A stretch of DNA of 64,000 nucleotides from Catellatospora coxensis (GCF_016862635.1 NZ_BONI01000008.1:1-64000); one strand, 5' to 3'. Counted from the stretch's first letter, positions 53,703 through 63,251 are shown. Notes: generated by a model not told the origin, from the sequence alone. Made by a program: numbers and translations.

Positions 53703-54646
53703 GCGGTCGCGAGCGGCTCGTGGAGTTCGGCTACGCGGCCGGGTGGCGGCTGGTGCGGGCGCTGCCCGAGTCCGCGGCGTCGGCGCTGTTCCGGGCCGGG
53801 GCGGACCGGGCCGCCGCGAAGCGGGGACCGAGCGTGCAGCGGCTGGCCCGCAACCTGCGCAACGTGCTCGGCCACGACCCGTCCGACGAGCTGGTCCGCG
53901 ATGCGATGCGCTCGTACGCGCGCTACTGGCTGGAGGCGTTCCGGCTGCCGTCGAAGTCGAAGGCGCAGCTGCGTGCCGGCTTCCGGCTGCACGGCGTCGA
54001 GAAGCTGATCGGGGCGCACGAGGCGGGCACCGGCGCGATCGTGGCGCTGCCGCATGCGGGCAACTGGGACGCGGCCGGCGCGCTGGTCACCGCGCACGGG
54101 GTGCCGCTGACGACGGTCGCCGAGCGGCTCAAGCCGGAGGGGCTGTACCGGCGGTTCCTGGAGTACCGCGAGAACCTGGGCATGACCATCATCCCGACCG
54201 TCGGCGGGCAGGGCTCGCCGATCGACGCGCTGGTCAAGGCGCTCGGGCAGGCGCACGTCGTGCCGCTGCTGGCCGACCGCGACCTGTCCGCGCGGGGTGT
54301 CGAGGTGGAGTTCTTCGGCGGGCGCACCCGCATGCCGGCCGGTCCGGCGATGCTGGCGCTGCGCACCGGCGCGCCGCTGTTCGTGGTGGACATGTGGTAC
54401 GAGCCGGACCTGGCCTGCGGCCGGGTGATCGGCCCGCTGCCGGTGCCCGACGCGTCCGCCGGACCGCTGGACGTGCGGGTCCGGCTGCTCACCCAGCAGG
54501 TCGCCGACGGCCTGGCCCGGGGCATCGCCGCGCACCCGGCCGACTGGCACATGCTGCAGAAGCTGTGGCTGACCGAGCCGCCCGCGGGCGACGCGGCGGC
54601 CGCCCGCGCCACGTCGGCCGCGGGCGTCCCCGACCCCGAGGAGTGA
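53699..54646 (+). CDS. Phosphatidylinositol mannoside acyltransferase
   Basis: A 315-residue peripheral membrane enzyme of the LpxL/HtrB-like lauroyl/myristoyl acyltransferase family. The catalytic HxxxxD is HAGNWD, near residues 119-124. Gene order (pgsA, this gene, pimA) identifies it with mycobacterial Rv2611c (PatA), which acylates the mannose of PIM1/PIM2. The GTG at 53699 is preceded by GAGGAGG. It is followed after one base by pimA. The last 25 residues are Ala/Pro-rich and unconserved. Confidence 0.9.
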   Translation: MSGRERLVEFGYAAGWRLVRALPESAASALFRAGADRAAAKRGPSVQRLARNLRNVLGHDPSDELVRDAMRSYARYWLEAFRLPSKSKAQLRAGFRLHGVEKLIGAHEAGTGAIVALPHAGNWDAAGALVTAHGVPLTTVAERLKPEGLYRRFLEYRENLGMTIIPTVGGQGSPIDALVKALGQAHVVPLLADRDLSARGVEVEFFGGRTRMPAGPAMLALRTGAPLFVVDMWYEPDLACGRVIGPLPVPDASAGPLDVRVRLLTQQVADGLARGIAAHPADWHMLQKLWLTEPPAGDAAAARATSAAGVPDPEE

Positions 54647-54647
54647 C

Positions 54648-55802
54648 GTGCGGATCGGAATCGTCTGCCCGTACTCGCTGGACGTGCCGGGCGGGGTGCA
54701 GTTCCACGTACGCGACCTCGCCGAGACGCTGATCGCGATGGGGCACGAGGTCAGCGTCCTCGCGCCCGCCGACGACGACCAGCCCCTGCCGCCGTACGTG
54801 GTGGCCGCCGGGCGGGCCGTGCCGGTGCCGTACAACGGCTCGGTGGCCCGGCTCAACTTCGGCCCGATCTCGGCCGCGCGCACCCGGCGCTGGCTGCACC
54901 AGGGCGACTTCGACGTGCTGCACGTGCACGAGCCGCTGACGCCGAGCCTGTCGCTGCTCGCGGTGATGTCGGCGCGCGGCCCGGTGGTGGCCACGTTCCA
55001 CACCGCGATCACCCGGTCGCGGGCGCTGGCGGCGGGCGCGCCGGTGGCCCGGGTGGTCCTGGAGCGCATCACCGGCCGCATCGCGGTCAGCGAGCTGGCT
55101 CGCCGGGTGCAGGTCGAGCACCTGGACGGCGGCGCGGTGGAGATCCCGAACGGGGTGTCGGTGGCGCACTTCGCCGACGCCGAGCCGCTGCCCGGCTGGC
55201 CGGGGGAGTGCCGGCCCGGGTACGGCGGCACGGTCGGTTTCCTGGGCCGCTTCACCGAGCCCCGCAAGGGCTTCGACATCCTCGCCCGCGCGCTGGCCGA
55301 GGTGATGCCGCAGCGGCCCGGCATGCGGCTGCTGCTGGCCGGGCCCGGCGACCTCGACGAGGTGGACCTGCCGCCGGTGGTCGCCGAGCGCACCACGTTC
55401 CTGGGCAAGGTGTCCGAGGAGGACAAGGCGCGCATGCTGCGCAGCGTCGACCTGTACATCGCGCCGAACACCGGCGGGGAGTCCTTCGGCATGATCCTCA
55501 CCGAGGCGATGGCGGCGGGCGCGCCGGTGGTCGCCACCGACCTGGACGCGTTCCGCCGCGTGCTGGACGGCGGCCGGGCGGGCGCGCTGTTCCCCAACGG
55601 CGACGCCGCGGCCCTGGGCGAGGCCGTCAGTACCCTGCTCGACGACGGCGAGCGCCGCCGTGAGCTGGCCGAACACGCCGAACGGGTGGTCGCCGCGTAC
55701 GACTGGCCGGTGGTCGCGGCGCGGGTGCTGGAGGTCTACAACAGCGCCATCGAGGCGCTCGGCGAGACGGTCAGCGGGGACGAGACCCCCGCTCAGTGGT
55801 GA
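54648..55802 (+). CDS. pimA: Phosphatidyl-myo-inositol mannosyltransferase
   Basis: A 384-residue GT4 (GT-B fold) enzyme that transfers the first mannose from GDP-mannose to phosphatidylinositol at the inner leaflet. The N-terminus IGIVCPYSLDVPGGVQFHVRD and the nucleotide-sugar site GGESFGMILTEAMAAGAPVV near residue 280 match PimA. GTG 54648 starts one base after the acyltransferase stop; GAGGAG lies in the end of that gene. It completes the local PIM set. Confidence 0.95.
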   Translation: MRIGIVCPYSLDVPGGVQFHVRDLAETLIAMGHEVSVLAPADDDQPLPPYVVAAGRAVPVPYNGSVARLNFGPISAARTRRWLHQGDFDVLHVHEPLTPSLSLLAVMSARGPVVATFHTAITRSRALAAGAPVARVVLERITGRIAVSELARRVQVEHLDGGAVEIPNGVSVAHFADAEPLPGWPGECRPGYGGTVGFLGRFTEPRKGFDILARALAEVMPQRPGMRLLLAGPGDLDEVDLPPVVAERTTFLGKVSEEDKARMLRSVDLYIAPNTGGESFGMILTEAMAAGAPVVATDLDAFRRVLDGGRAGALFPNGDAAALGEAVSTLLDDGERRRELAEHAERVVAAYDWPVVAARVLEVYNSAIEALGETVSGDETPAQW

Positions 55803-55834
55803 GGCCGTAACAGCGCACCACTACGATGCCCGGC

Positions 55835-56326
55835 ATGGGTTGGGTGATCGGCGTGGTGGCCTTGGTGGTCGTGATCGCGTCGTACGTCACCTGGACCGCC
55901 GGGCGGGTGGACCGCCTGCACCTGCGGGCCGCCTCGGCGGGCCGGGCGCTGGACTCGCAGCTGGTGCGCCGCGCGGCGGCCGCCGCGGTGCTGGCCGAGC
56001 ACGAGCTGGCCGGCGATCCCGCGGGCGCGGACCTGTACGCGGCCGCGCGGGCCGCGCTGGACGCCCGCGAGGACGACCGGGAGGCGTCGGAGAACGACCT
56101 CACCCGGATGCTGCGCAAGCAGGCCCTCGACCCGCAGGAGCCGGACGGGGCGGCCGTGATCGCGGCCAGCCGCCGGGTGGCGCTGGCCCGGCAGATGCAC
56201 ACCGACCTGGTCCGCGCCGCGCTGGCGTCCCGCGAGCGGCCGCTGGTGCGCCTGCTGCGGCTCAACCGCAAGCACGCCCGCCCGTCGTACTTCGACATCG
56301 ACGACCCGACCTTGAGCGCGGTCTGA
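55835..56326 (+). CDS. Hypothetical membrane-anchored protein downstream of pimA
   Basis: A 163-residue protein with one N-terminal membrane helix (MGWVIGVVALVVVIASYVTW) and a cytoplasmic helical, Arg/Ala-rich domain resembling the LemA fold in general build (VDRLHLRAASAGRALDSQLV). TACGAT (55822-55827) lies 7 nt before the ATG at 55835, so it is probably leaderless and not strictly part of the pimA message. The position after pimA is common in this family of bacteria. The function is unknown. Confidence 0.72.
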   Translation: MGWVIGVVALVVVIASYVTWTAGRVDRLHLRAASAGRALDSQLVRRAAAAAVLAEHELAGDPAGADLYAAARAALDAREDDREASENDLTRMLRKQALDPQEPDGAAVIAASRRVALARQMHTDLVRAALASRERPLVRLLRLNRKHARPSYFDIDDPTLSAV

Positions 56327-56363
56327 GACCTCGGGTACATTTGCGGCTTCCGCTGAGTTGTCG

Positions 56364-56390
56364 CAGGTCACACCTGTGACTCAGGTCACA
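56364..56390. promoter_or_regulatory. Candidate operator upstream of pdxS
   Basis: CAGGTCACA occurs twice in direct orientation (56364-56372 and 56382-56390). The first copy is also part of the palindrome GTCACAccTGTGAC. A -10-like TAGAAT follows at 56443-56448. PdxR-type (MocR) regulators bind direct repeats at pdx promoters, but no regulator gene is in the window, so this is a suggestion only. Confidence 0.4.
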
Positions 56391-56548
56391 GGCCGGGCCA
56401 CAGGGTGCTGATTGGCCGTCGGGTGGCCTGCTCGCCCCCGCGTAGAATTCACCCCAGCGGAGCCTGCCGCCCGCCTGCGGTGATCGTATGACGCCGGGCG
56501 GCCTCCTCCGCGGTCCTCGATCCCGTGTGTCAGGAGAAGCGCGACATC

Positions 56549-57457
56549 ATGTCTGCAACCGAGTCTGTGAACGTACCGGTGACCGGCACCGCCCGCGTGA
56601 AGCGCGGCATGGCCGAGATGCTCAAGGGCGGCGTGATCATGGACGTCGTCAACGCGGAGCAGGCGAAGATCGCCGAGGACGCCGGCGCCGTCGCGGTCAT
56701 GGCGCTGGAGCGTGTGCCCGCCGACATCCGGGCCCAGGGCGGCGTGTCCCGCATGAGCGACCCGGACATGATCGACGGCATCATCAGCGCCGTCTCCATC
56801 CCGGTCATGGCCAAGGCCCGCATCGGCCACTTCGTCGAGGCCCAGGTGCTGCAGTCGCTCGGCGTCGACTACGTCGACGAGTCCGAGGTGCTGACCCCGG
56901 CCGACTTCGCCAACCACATCGACAAGTGGCAGTTCACCGTGCCCTTCGTCTGCGGCGCGACCAACCTGGGCGAGGCGCTGCGCCGGATCACCGAGGGCGC
57001 GGCCATGATCCGCTCCAAGGGTGAGGCCGGCACCGGTGACGTGTCCAACGCCACCACCCACATGCGCAAGATCCGCGCCGAGATCAAGAAGCTGACCTCG
57101 CTGCCCGCCGACGAGCTGTACGTCGCGGCCAAGGAGCTGCAGGCGCCGTACGAGCTGGTCAAGGAGATCGCCGAGACCGGCAAGCTGCCGGTCGTGCTGT
57201 TCACCGCGGGCGGCATCGCCACCCCGGCCGACGCCGCGATGATGATGCAGCTCGGCGCCGAGGGCGTCTTCGTCGGCTCGGGCATCTTCAAGTCGGGCAA
57301 CCCCGCGCAGCGCGCCGAGGCGATCGTGAAGGCCACCACCTTCTACGACGACCCGGACGTGATCGCGAAGGTCTCCCGCGGCCTGGGCGAGGCCATGGTC
57401 GGCATCAACGTCGACGAGATCCCGCAGCCGCACCGCCTGGCCGAGCGCGGCTGGTGA
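56549..57457 (+). CDS. pdxS: Pyridoxal 5'-phosphate synthase subunit PdxS
   Basis: A 302-residue (beta/alpha)8 synthase that makes PLP from ribose 5-phosphate, glyceraldehyde 3-phosphate and ammonia. Signatures are [34 protein letters not shown] (imine-forming Lys), and [20 protein letters not shown] with the phosphate site [11 protein letters not shown]. The ATG at 56549 gives the conserved N-terminus; AGGAGAAG lies 12 nt upstream. The glutaminase partner gene pdxT, usually close by, is not downstream: the next gene is on the other strand. Confidence 0.95.
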   Translation: MSATESVNVPVTGTARVKRGMAEMLKGGVIMDVVNAEQAKIAEDAGAVAVMALERVPADIRAQGGVSRMSDPDMIDGIISAVSIPVMAKARIGHFVEAQVLQSLGVDYVDESEVLTPADFANHIDKWQFTVPFVCGATNLGEALRRITEGAAMIRSKGEAGTGDVSNATTHMRKIRAEIKKLTSLPADELYVAAKELQAPYELVKEIAETGKLPVVLFTAGGIATPADAAMMMQLGAEGVFVGSGIFKSGNPAQRAEAIVKATTFYDDPDVIAKVSRGLGEAMVGINVDEIPQPHRLAERGW

Positions 57458-57520
57458 ACCCGCCGGTCCCGGCGACGGGACCAGCCCGGTGAACGCATCA
57501 CCTCGCGACCCGTCCGCTGC

Positions 57521-57991
57521 TCAGCGGGCGGGTCGCTCGCTTTTCTCGCAGGCCTCGCCGTCGTGGTCGGTGTCCAGGCGGTGCCGGTCCGTGCCGCGTA
57601 CGAGCAGGCGCGGGGCCGTGCCGTCCGAGGCCGGGTCGAAGTAGGCGTGCCCGCGCAGCCAGTCGCAGCGCGCGCGCACCCCGGGCGGGAACCGCCACGG
57701 CACGCACAGGCCCGGCCGCTGCGGCATGTGGTAGCCGTGGTCGCAGCCGTCGATCCCCACGGGCACCTCGGGCGGCCGCTTCGGCTTCGGCAGCGCGCGC
57801 TGCGGCCTGGCCTGCGGCTTGCGGGCGAACGACTGCACGAACGGCCGCACCTCGGCCGGCCGCGACGGGTGGAACGCGACCCAGGCCGCCGGCCCGGCGG
57901 TGGCGGTGGACGGCCCGAGGCCGGTGGCGACGGTCAGCAGGACGGCGGCGGCCGCGAGCAGGCGCAGCGCGGTACGCGTGGACGTGTTCAC
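57521..57991 (-). CDS. Secreted protein with excalibur-like calcium-binding end
   Basis: A 156-residue protein with a signal peptide (about 1-31, NTSTRTALRLLAAAAVLLTV, ending TATA). A basic Pro/Arg/Lys segment follows, and the C-terminus carries DTDHDGEACE, the Asp-rich loop and Cys of the excalibur calcium-binding domain. Four further cysteines (GCDHGY, GLCVPW, ARCDWL, ACE) suggest disulphides. The GTG at 57991 overlaps the stop of the GlxA-like gene (GTGA), so it is co-translated with it and may act on the same surface glycan. Confidence 0.75.
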   Translation of the reverse strand: MNTSTRTALRLLAAAAVLLTVATGLGPSTATAGPAAWVAFHPSRPAEVRPFVQSFARKPQARPQRALPKPKRPPEVPVGIDGCDHGYHMPQRPGLCVPWRFPPGVRARCDWLRGHAYFDPASDGTAPRLLVRGTDRHRLDTDHDGEACEKSERPAR

Positions 57992-60069
57992 GAGACGTGC
58001 ACCCACTTGGCGACGGACGGCACCCCGTTGGCGCCGACGACGAAGAGCATGTACCAGCCGGGCGGCGCGATGTTCGGGTTGCTGGTGAGGTTCAGGCCGA
58101 TGGAGGCGCCGTCCACCGTCATCGGCAGGTCGACGTAGCGCTGGTTGGGATCGGACGAGTGGGTCACCGCGGCCGGGCGGATCAGGGCCGCCTTGAGCAC
58201 CGGCCCGTCCACGGTGATCTGCTGCGTCGAGCCGTACGCCCACTGCGTGCTCGCCACCGACCGGATCTGCGGCCGCGCTCCGCGGAACAGGTACGGCGGG
58301 GAGTAGATCGAGAGGTGGGTGGCGAACGAGCCGTCGCCCGGGTTGTCGCCGAACGCCATCACCCGCCCGTCGGGCAGCAGGAACGCCGACGAGTGGTACG
58401 TGCGCGGCATCGGGTCGGTCGCCATGCCCGCCGTGAACGTGTTCGTGGCCGGGTCGAACATCGACGCCTCGTAGACCGGGTCGGCCCGGTTGTGCAGGCC
58501 ACCGCCGGTCTCGAAGACCAGACCGTCGGGCAGCAGCACCGCCGAGACGTACATCTTGCCCTGGGTCGCGGTCTGCGGCACGCCGCCGGTGAGCGTCCCG
58601 GTCGGGATCGGCGGGCCGGGGGTGTAGCGCGGATCGGCGGCCTTCAGGTCGATCACGTCGGTGAGGCGGTTGGCGTCGGGGTTGGCGACGTTGTTGCCGC
58701 CGCCGAGGGTGAGCACCCGCTGGTCCTGCGCGGGCGGCAGCAGCACGCTCATCGACTGGTCACGTTCGTCCTTGCGCTGCAGGCCGGGCACGTCGACGAC
58801 GGTGCCCGCGGCGTAGTCGTAGATGGACGCGCCGGTGCCGGGCAGGTTGTCCCCGAAGACGTGGCTGCCGGTGTAGAACAGCCGGCCGTCCTGCATCAGG
58901 ATCATCGACGGGTACAGGCCCCAGAAGCGCCAGGTCTGGTTCGTCTCGTTCATCCCCAGCCAGCGGCCCTGCGCCGCGGACCAGTACTCGGTGACCACCG
59001 TGCCCCCGGAGTCCTCGCCGAGGCCGCCCAGCGAGATCACGTCACCGTTGCCCAGCAACGTCGCCGACGGATACCAGTGCCCGGCGCTGAGGTCGTTGAG
59101 CCGGGTGTACGCGCTGGTCGCGGGATCGAAGACGTAGGACTCCTTCAATCCCCGGTAGCCCGTCGCGCCGTCCGCGCTCGGGTAGTCCTTGTTGCCGCCC
59201 ATGATCAGGACCCGGCCGTCGGAGAGCTGCACGTGCCCGGAGCAGAACAGGTCCGCCGGGGTCGGCACGCTCGTGAACGTCCCGGAGTACGGCTGATACA
59301 GCGCGGTCGCGAAGCTGCCCGCCGCGAACGCGTCCGCGTCGTTGCCGGAGCCGGCCACCAGCAGCACGTTCCCGTTGTGCAGCACCACCGCGTGCATGGC
59401 GCGGGCCGGGGCGGTGAACGGCATGACCTGCCACGCGCCCTTCGTGCAGGCCTCGCCCGCGCTGCACGCCTGCCCCGGCGCCGGCTGGGTGGCGTCGACC
59501 ATCCGGTAGTCGTCGGTGACCAGCGTGCCGGTGTCGTAGACGGTCACGCCCCAGGTGATCTGGTCGGTGTGCGGCGGGATCGGCGGGGTGCGCACCGTCT
59601 TCTCGGTGAACTCCGCCGTCACCGGCAGCGACGCCAGGTCCGTCCAGTACTGCCAGCCCGCGGCCGTGTCGTGCCGGAACATCGTCATCACCGTGCTGGT
59701 GGTGGTCGTCTTGTACCAGACCGACAGGTCGTACTGGTGGCCCGGCGTGACGTTCGGGGCGCACGACGCGTCCTCCACCATCATCGCCTTGCGGTCGCCT
59801 GAGCCCCGGTCGGCGAGCGTGATCGCCATCGCGGACGCGCCGCTGTGCGCGTCCCCGGTGACCGCGAACGTGTACGAGTTGTCACCCCAGCCCGCGGCGT
59901 TCCAGCAGAGCGGGAAGCCGCCCCCGTCCAGCGCCTCCAGACCCGGATTGGCGACCAGGTTCGCATCGGCGTACGCGGCCTGCGCCGTGAGCCCCGCCGC
60001 GGCCAGCAGTGCGGTGAGCAGCAGCGCCGGCCGCCGCCGGCGTGCCCGTAGCCACGGGATCATCTTCAC
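57988..60069 (-). CDS. glxA: GlxA-like copper radical oxidase (galactose oxidase family)
   Basis: A 693-residue secreted copper oxidase. The signal peptide ends at AYA near residue 35. An N-terminal carbohydrate-binding-like domain (about 36-195) leads to kelch repeats and the C-terminal DUF1929 domain (about 590-693). Residues equivalent to the galactose-oxidase site are all present: Cys in DLFCSGHVQL, the cross-linked Tyr in KESYVFDP, Tyr-His in PRTYHSSAFLLPDG, and His in AAVTHSSDPNQRY. In Streptomyces GlxA works with CslA to make a glycan at hyphal tips. Here a CslA-like synthase lies two genes upstream on the same strand. GGAGCG-type sequence precedes the ATG. Confidence 0.88.
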   Translation of the reverse strand: MKMIPWLRARRRRPALLLTALLAAAGLTAQAAYADANLVANPGLEALDGGGFPLCWNAAGWGDNSYTFAVTGDAHSGASAMAITLADRGSGDRKAMMVEDASCAPNVTPGHQYDLSVWYKTTTTSTVMTMFRHDTAAGWQYWTDLASLPVTAEFTEKTVRTPPIPPHTDQITWGVTVYDTGTLVTDDYRMVDATQPAPGQACSAGEACTKGAWQVMPFTAPARAMHAVVLHNGNVLLVAGSGNDADAFAAGSFATALYQPYSGTFTSVPTPADLFCSGHVQLSDGRVLIMGGNKDYPSADGATGYRGLKESYVFDPATSAYTRLNDLSAGHWYPSATLLGNGDVISLGGLGEDSGGTVVTEYWSAAQGRWLGMNETNQTWRFWGLYPSMILMQDGRLFYTGSHVFGDNLPGTGASIYDYAAGTVVDVPGLQRKDERDQSMSVLLPPAQDQRVLTLGGGNNVANPDANRLTDVIDLKAADPRYTPGPPIPTGTLTGGVPQTATQGKMYVSAVLLPDGLVFETGGGLHNRADPVYEASMFDPATNTFTAGMATDPMPRTYHSSAFLLPDGRVMAFGDNPGDGSFATHLSIYSPPYLFRGARPQIRSVASTQWAYGSTQQITVDGPVLKAALIRPAAVTHSSDPNQRYVDLPMTVDGASIGLNLTSNPNIAPPGWYMLFVVGANGVPSVAKWVHVS

Positions 60070-60099
60070 GTCGCTCCCCGGGATCGGTGTGTCATGCGG

Positions 60100-61989
60100 T
60101 CAGCGCCGGTCGCCGGCGGAGTCGGGCACCCGGCGGATCTCGATCCGATCAGGCCCCGCGCCGAAGGTCGCCACCACGCGGGTGTGCTCCAGCAGCGCGT
60201 CAACGGTCGGCAGCGGGGCCCGGTCGCCGCGCATCGCCGGGGTGGAGACCACGTAGTCGACGTCGCGCCAGCCCCGGGGCAGCCCGGCGGCGACCTTGGC
60301 GTCCAGGTCGACCTTGTAGAACCACAGCACGTTGTCGCGCGGGAAGCCGTCGCGGACCAGGTCGAGCCAGAGCACGTCGTCGACCACCACCCGGGTCCCG
60401 GCCCGGTCGGGCAGCTCGTCGCGCAGCCACGCCGCGGCCGCCTCGTACGGCGTGTTGTCCTGGGCGGTCAGCGCCCGCTGGGTGCCCCCGGCCCAGCGGA
60501 TCCCGACCACGGCGACCGCGAGCACGGCCAGCCCGAGCAGCACCGTCCGCCGCCAGCCCGGCGCCGGCTCGCCCGGCGGGCCGGTGAGGGCGTGCCGGAC
60601 CGCCAGCGCCAGCACCCCGGCCAGGCACAGCGCGAGGAAGGGCAGCGCCTGGATCACGTACATCGTCGGCAGGTAACCGCCCGGACGCAGCGCCACCACC
60701 GCCAGCAGCGCCACCGCGACCGCGGGCACCCGCAGGCGCCGGACCGCCAGCCCCACCGCCGCGGCCAGCACGCCGCCGGCCAGCAGCACCGCGTCGTAGT
60801 ACAGCCACGAGCCCACCACCGTGTTGGCCGCGCTGCCCGCGCTGAACACGCTGCCCGAGCCGGTGCGGTGGTGCAGCTGGAACTGCCACGCCCCGAGCAG
60901 CGACACGTGGCCCGGCCCCGGCAGCAGCTCGCCGTTGAGCATCGCGAACAGCGGGTAGAAGCCGCCTACCAGCAGCAGCCCGCTGCCGAACCCGGCGAAG
61001 GAGAAGGCCCGCACCCCGTTGCGGGCGGTGCCCTGCCACAGCGCCAGCACCACCGCGGGCAGCGCCACGATCATGGTCTCCTTGCACAGCGCGGCCACCG
61101 CCGCCGCCGCGCCCGCCGCGACGTGGTGCCACAGGTGCCGCCGGGGCGACAGCGCCAGCACGAGCGCGCCGAGCAGCCACGCCACCGCGAAGCTGTCCAG
61201 GTAGATCTGCCGCTGGGTGGTCACCGCCAGCGGCGAGAGCCCGTAGCAGAGCACGGCGACCGCCGCCGCCCAGCGGGGCAGCCCGAGGCGGCGGCCGAGC
61301 AGGTAGGTGAGCAGCAGGATGGCGGCGGTGACGGCGAGCATCGCGTACCGCCCGGTGGGCACCGCGAGCCCGTCGGACAGCGCCGCGGGCAGCCAGGACA
61401 GGGCGGCGAGCTGGATCCAGGCCAGCGGCGGATGGTCGTACCAGTAGGTGTAGTGGCCCAGCCCCAGCCCCTGCTGCACCGCCCAGGCCTGGGCGAGGTA
61501 GGTCCCCTCGTCGTCACTGGCGGCCGGGAACCCGGTGATGTTCCAGGCGTGCACGAACAGCACGATCGCGGTCACGCCGGTGACGAGCAGGCTGCCGGGC
61601 GACCGCAGCCGCCGCAGCAGCCGGCCGAGCACCGGCTCAGGCCGCACTGCCTGCTCGACCTCGACCTCGACCGCCTCCACCGCGACCTCGACCTGCTCGT
61701 CGGTCTCGGCGTCGACTTCGTTCCCGGCCTCGGTCTCAGCCTCGGCCTCGGTTTCAGCGTCGGCCTCGACCGCGTCCGCCTGCTCGACCGGCGCCTCGGC
61801 CGCAGCGGCGTCGGGCTCGGCGGCCGGTGCCGTCTCGTCGGCCGCGGTCGCGTCGGGGATCGGCTCGTCCGTGGAGGTGGTGGGCTCGGGCGGGGCGGCC
61901 GTGCGGAAGTCGATGGTGATGTCCCGGGGCGGGTCGGCCGGTTTCGGGACGGAGCGGGAGCGGGAGCGGCGGCGTGACGAGGTGGTCAT
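60100..61989 (-). CDS. GT39/ArnT-like membrane glycosyltransferase
   Basis: A 629-residue protein. The first 120 residues are acidic and disordered with Glu/Ala/Val repeats (EADAETEAEAETEAG). Then 10-12 membrane segments follow, beginning SLLVTGVTAIVLFVHAW. The loop after the first segment has ASDDEGTYLAQAWAV with the Asp-Asp/Glu typical of lipid-phosphate-sugar transferases of the PMT/ArnT type, followed by YWYDHPPLAWIQLA. Such enzymes move a sugar from a polyprenyl-phosphate donor outside the membrane. The ATG overlaps the stop of the GT2 gene (ATGA). The acceptor is unknown; co-transcription suggests it belongs to the same glycan. Confidence 0.85.
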   Translation of the reverse strand: MTTSSRRRSRSRSVPKPADPPRDITIDFRTAAPPEPTTSTDEPIPDATAADETAPAAEPDAAAAEAPVEQADAVEADAETEAEAETEAGNEVDAETDEQVEVAVEAVEVEVEQAVRPEPVLGRLLRRLRSPGSLLVTGVTAIVLFVHAWNITGFPAASDDEGTYLAQAWAVQQGLGLGHYTYWYDHPPLAWIQLAALSWLPAALSDGLAVPTGRYAMLAVTAAILLLTYLLGRRLGLPRWAAAVAVLCYGLSPLAVTTQRQIYLDSFAVAWLLGALVLALSPRRHLWHHVAAGAAAAVAALCKETMIVALPAVVLALWQGTARNGVRAFSFAGFGSGLLLVGGFYPLFAMLNGELLPGPGHVSLLGAWQFQLHHRTGSGSVFSAGSAANTVVGSWLYYDAVLLAGGVLAAAVGLAVRRLRVPAVAVALLAVVALRPGGYLPTMYVIQALPFLALCLAGVLALAVRHALTGPPGEPAPGWRRTVLLGLAVLAVAVVGIRWAGGTQRALTAQDNTPYEAAAAWLRDELPDRAGTRVVVDDVLWLDLVRDGFPRDNVLWFYKVDLDAKVAAGLPRGWRDVDYVVSTPAMRGDRAPLPTVDALLEHTRVVATFGAGPDRIEIRRVPDSAGDRR

Positions 61990-63251
61990 GAGGCGCCCCC
62001 GTCCGTGGCCGGGGTGTCGGTCAGGTGCGCGCCGACGTGCCGGGTCAGCTCCCAGTTGGTGCGCCCGGTCCACTCCCGCCAGATGGCGCGGACCGCGGCC
62101 ACCGACAGGATCAGCATGTACGGGAAGGTGCCCAGCACCAGCTGCGCGTAGTGCACCGGGCGCACCCGCAACCCGAACTGCAGGCCGAAGTCGCGCAGCC
62201 CGGCCACCTGGAAGGCCAGGGTCGCCACCGTCGGCAGCGCGGGCAGGAAGGTGAGCATCGCGACCGCGACCGGCACCTGCGCGAACAGCGCCACGTAGAG
62301 GCCGATCGGCACCGCGATCGCCGAGAACGCCTGCACGAACGGGCCGGTCAGGGTGTACCGGGCGAGCATGCGCGACCAGAACGTCGGCAGCCCGCGCCAG
62401 TCGCCCTTGCGCAGCACCTGCAGGAAGCCCTGGTTCCACCGGGTGCGCTGCTTGAGCAGACCGGACACGGAATCCGGGGTCTCCTCGCGGGTGACGATCG
62501 CCGAGTCGTACGCGACCACGACCCGCTCGCCGCTGCTGGACAGCCGTACGCCCAGGTCGCAGTCCTCGGCGAGGCAGGCGCCGTCCCAGCCGCCGGCGCG
62601 GCGCAGCACGTCGGTCCGGACGAAGACGGTGTTGCCGCCGAGCGGGATGAATCCCCGGCGGGCGTGCAGGTGCAGGCGGCTGCGGAACCAGAAGAAGTAC
62701 TCCAGGCAGTTGTGCAGGCTGTACCAGCTGGAATGGAAGTTGATCAGCTGGACGCCGCCCTGCACCACGGTCGCGCCGCTGCGCCGGAAGGCGTGGTCGA
62801 CGTGGGTGAGCAGGGCCGGGTGGACCTGGTCCTCGGCGTCGAACACCCCGACGACGTCGCCGCGGCAGTGCGGGAGCGCGCTGTTGAGCGCCTTGGGCTT
62901 GCTCTTCACCTCGTTGGTGTCGACGACCACGCGCACGCGGTCCGGGGTCTGGTCGGCGAGCTGCCGGGCGACCGCGGTGGTGCCCTCGTCGTCGTGGCCG
63001 GTCACGAGGATCACCTCGTAGTGCGGGTGGCTCGATTCGAGCAGCCGGCGCACGGTGTGCGCGAGCACCTCCTCCTCGTGGCGGGCCGGGACGAGCAGCG
63101 AGAAGGAGAGGGTGTGCGCGCCGTCGGGCGCGGCGAACCTGGTGGCGGCGAGGGTCTCCGGGGTGCGCCAGGCGTGCATGGTCCACCAGAGCGTGACCAC
63201 GGCGAAGGCGAACAGGGCGAGGGAGACGGCGGTCATCGTGACGGCAGCCAT
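61986..63251 (-). CDS. Membrane glycosyltransferase 2 (BcsA/CslA-like)
   Basis: A 421-residue processive-type GT2. A membrane helix (about 5-25) precedes the catalytic domain with LLVPARHEEE, the DDE motif in VTGHDDEG, FDAED (DxD type), LAEDCDLG and QRTRWNQGF (QxxRW), the full set for cellulose/hyaluronan-type synthases. Three or four C-terminal membrane segments complete it. There is no PilZ domain. It is shorter than BcsA and close to Streptomyces CslA in plan. ATG 63251 was chosen; GGGCGGG lies upstream. It is followed by GT39 and GlxA genes, a likely operon for a surface beta-glycan. Confidence 0.87.
   Translation of the reverse strand: MAAVTMTAVSLALFAFAVVTLWWTMHAWRTPETLAATRFAAPDGAHTLSFSLLVPARHEEEVLAHTVRRLLESSHPHYEVILVTGHDDEGTTAVARQLADQTPDRVRVVVDTNEVKSKPKALNSALPHCRGDVVGVFDAEDQVHPALLTHVDHAFRRSGATVVQGGVQLINFHSSWYSLHNCLEYFFWFRSRLHLHARRGFIPLGGNTVFVRTDVLRRAGGWDGACLAEDCDLGVRLSSSGERVVVAYDSAIVTREETPDSVSGLLKQRTRWNQGFLQVLRKGDWRGLPTFWSRMLARYTLTGPFVQAFSAIAVPIGLYVALFAQVPVAVAMLTFLPALPTVATLAFQVAGLRDFGLQFGLRVRPVHYAQLVLGTFPYMLILSVAAVRAIWREWTGRTNWELTRHVGAHLTDTPATDGGAS

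Noticed and set aside
60100-63186. A single 1028-codon frame covering GT39 and part of the GT2 gene
   Set aside because: Upstream of 61989 it is the wrong frame of the GT2 gene, whose motifs lie in another frame and whose stop overlaps the GT39 start.
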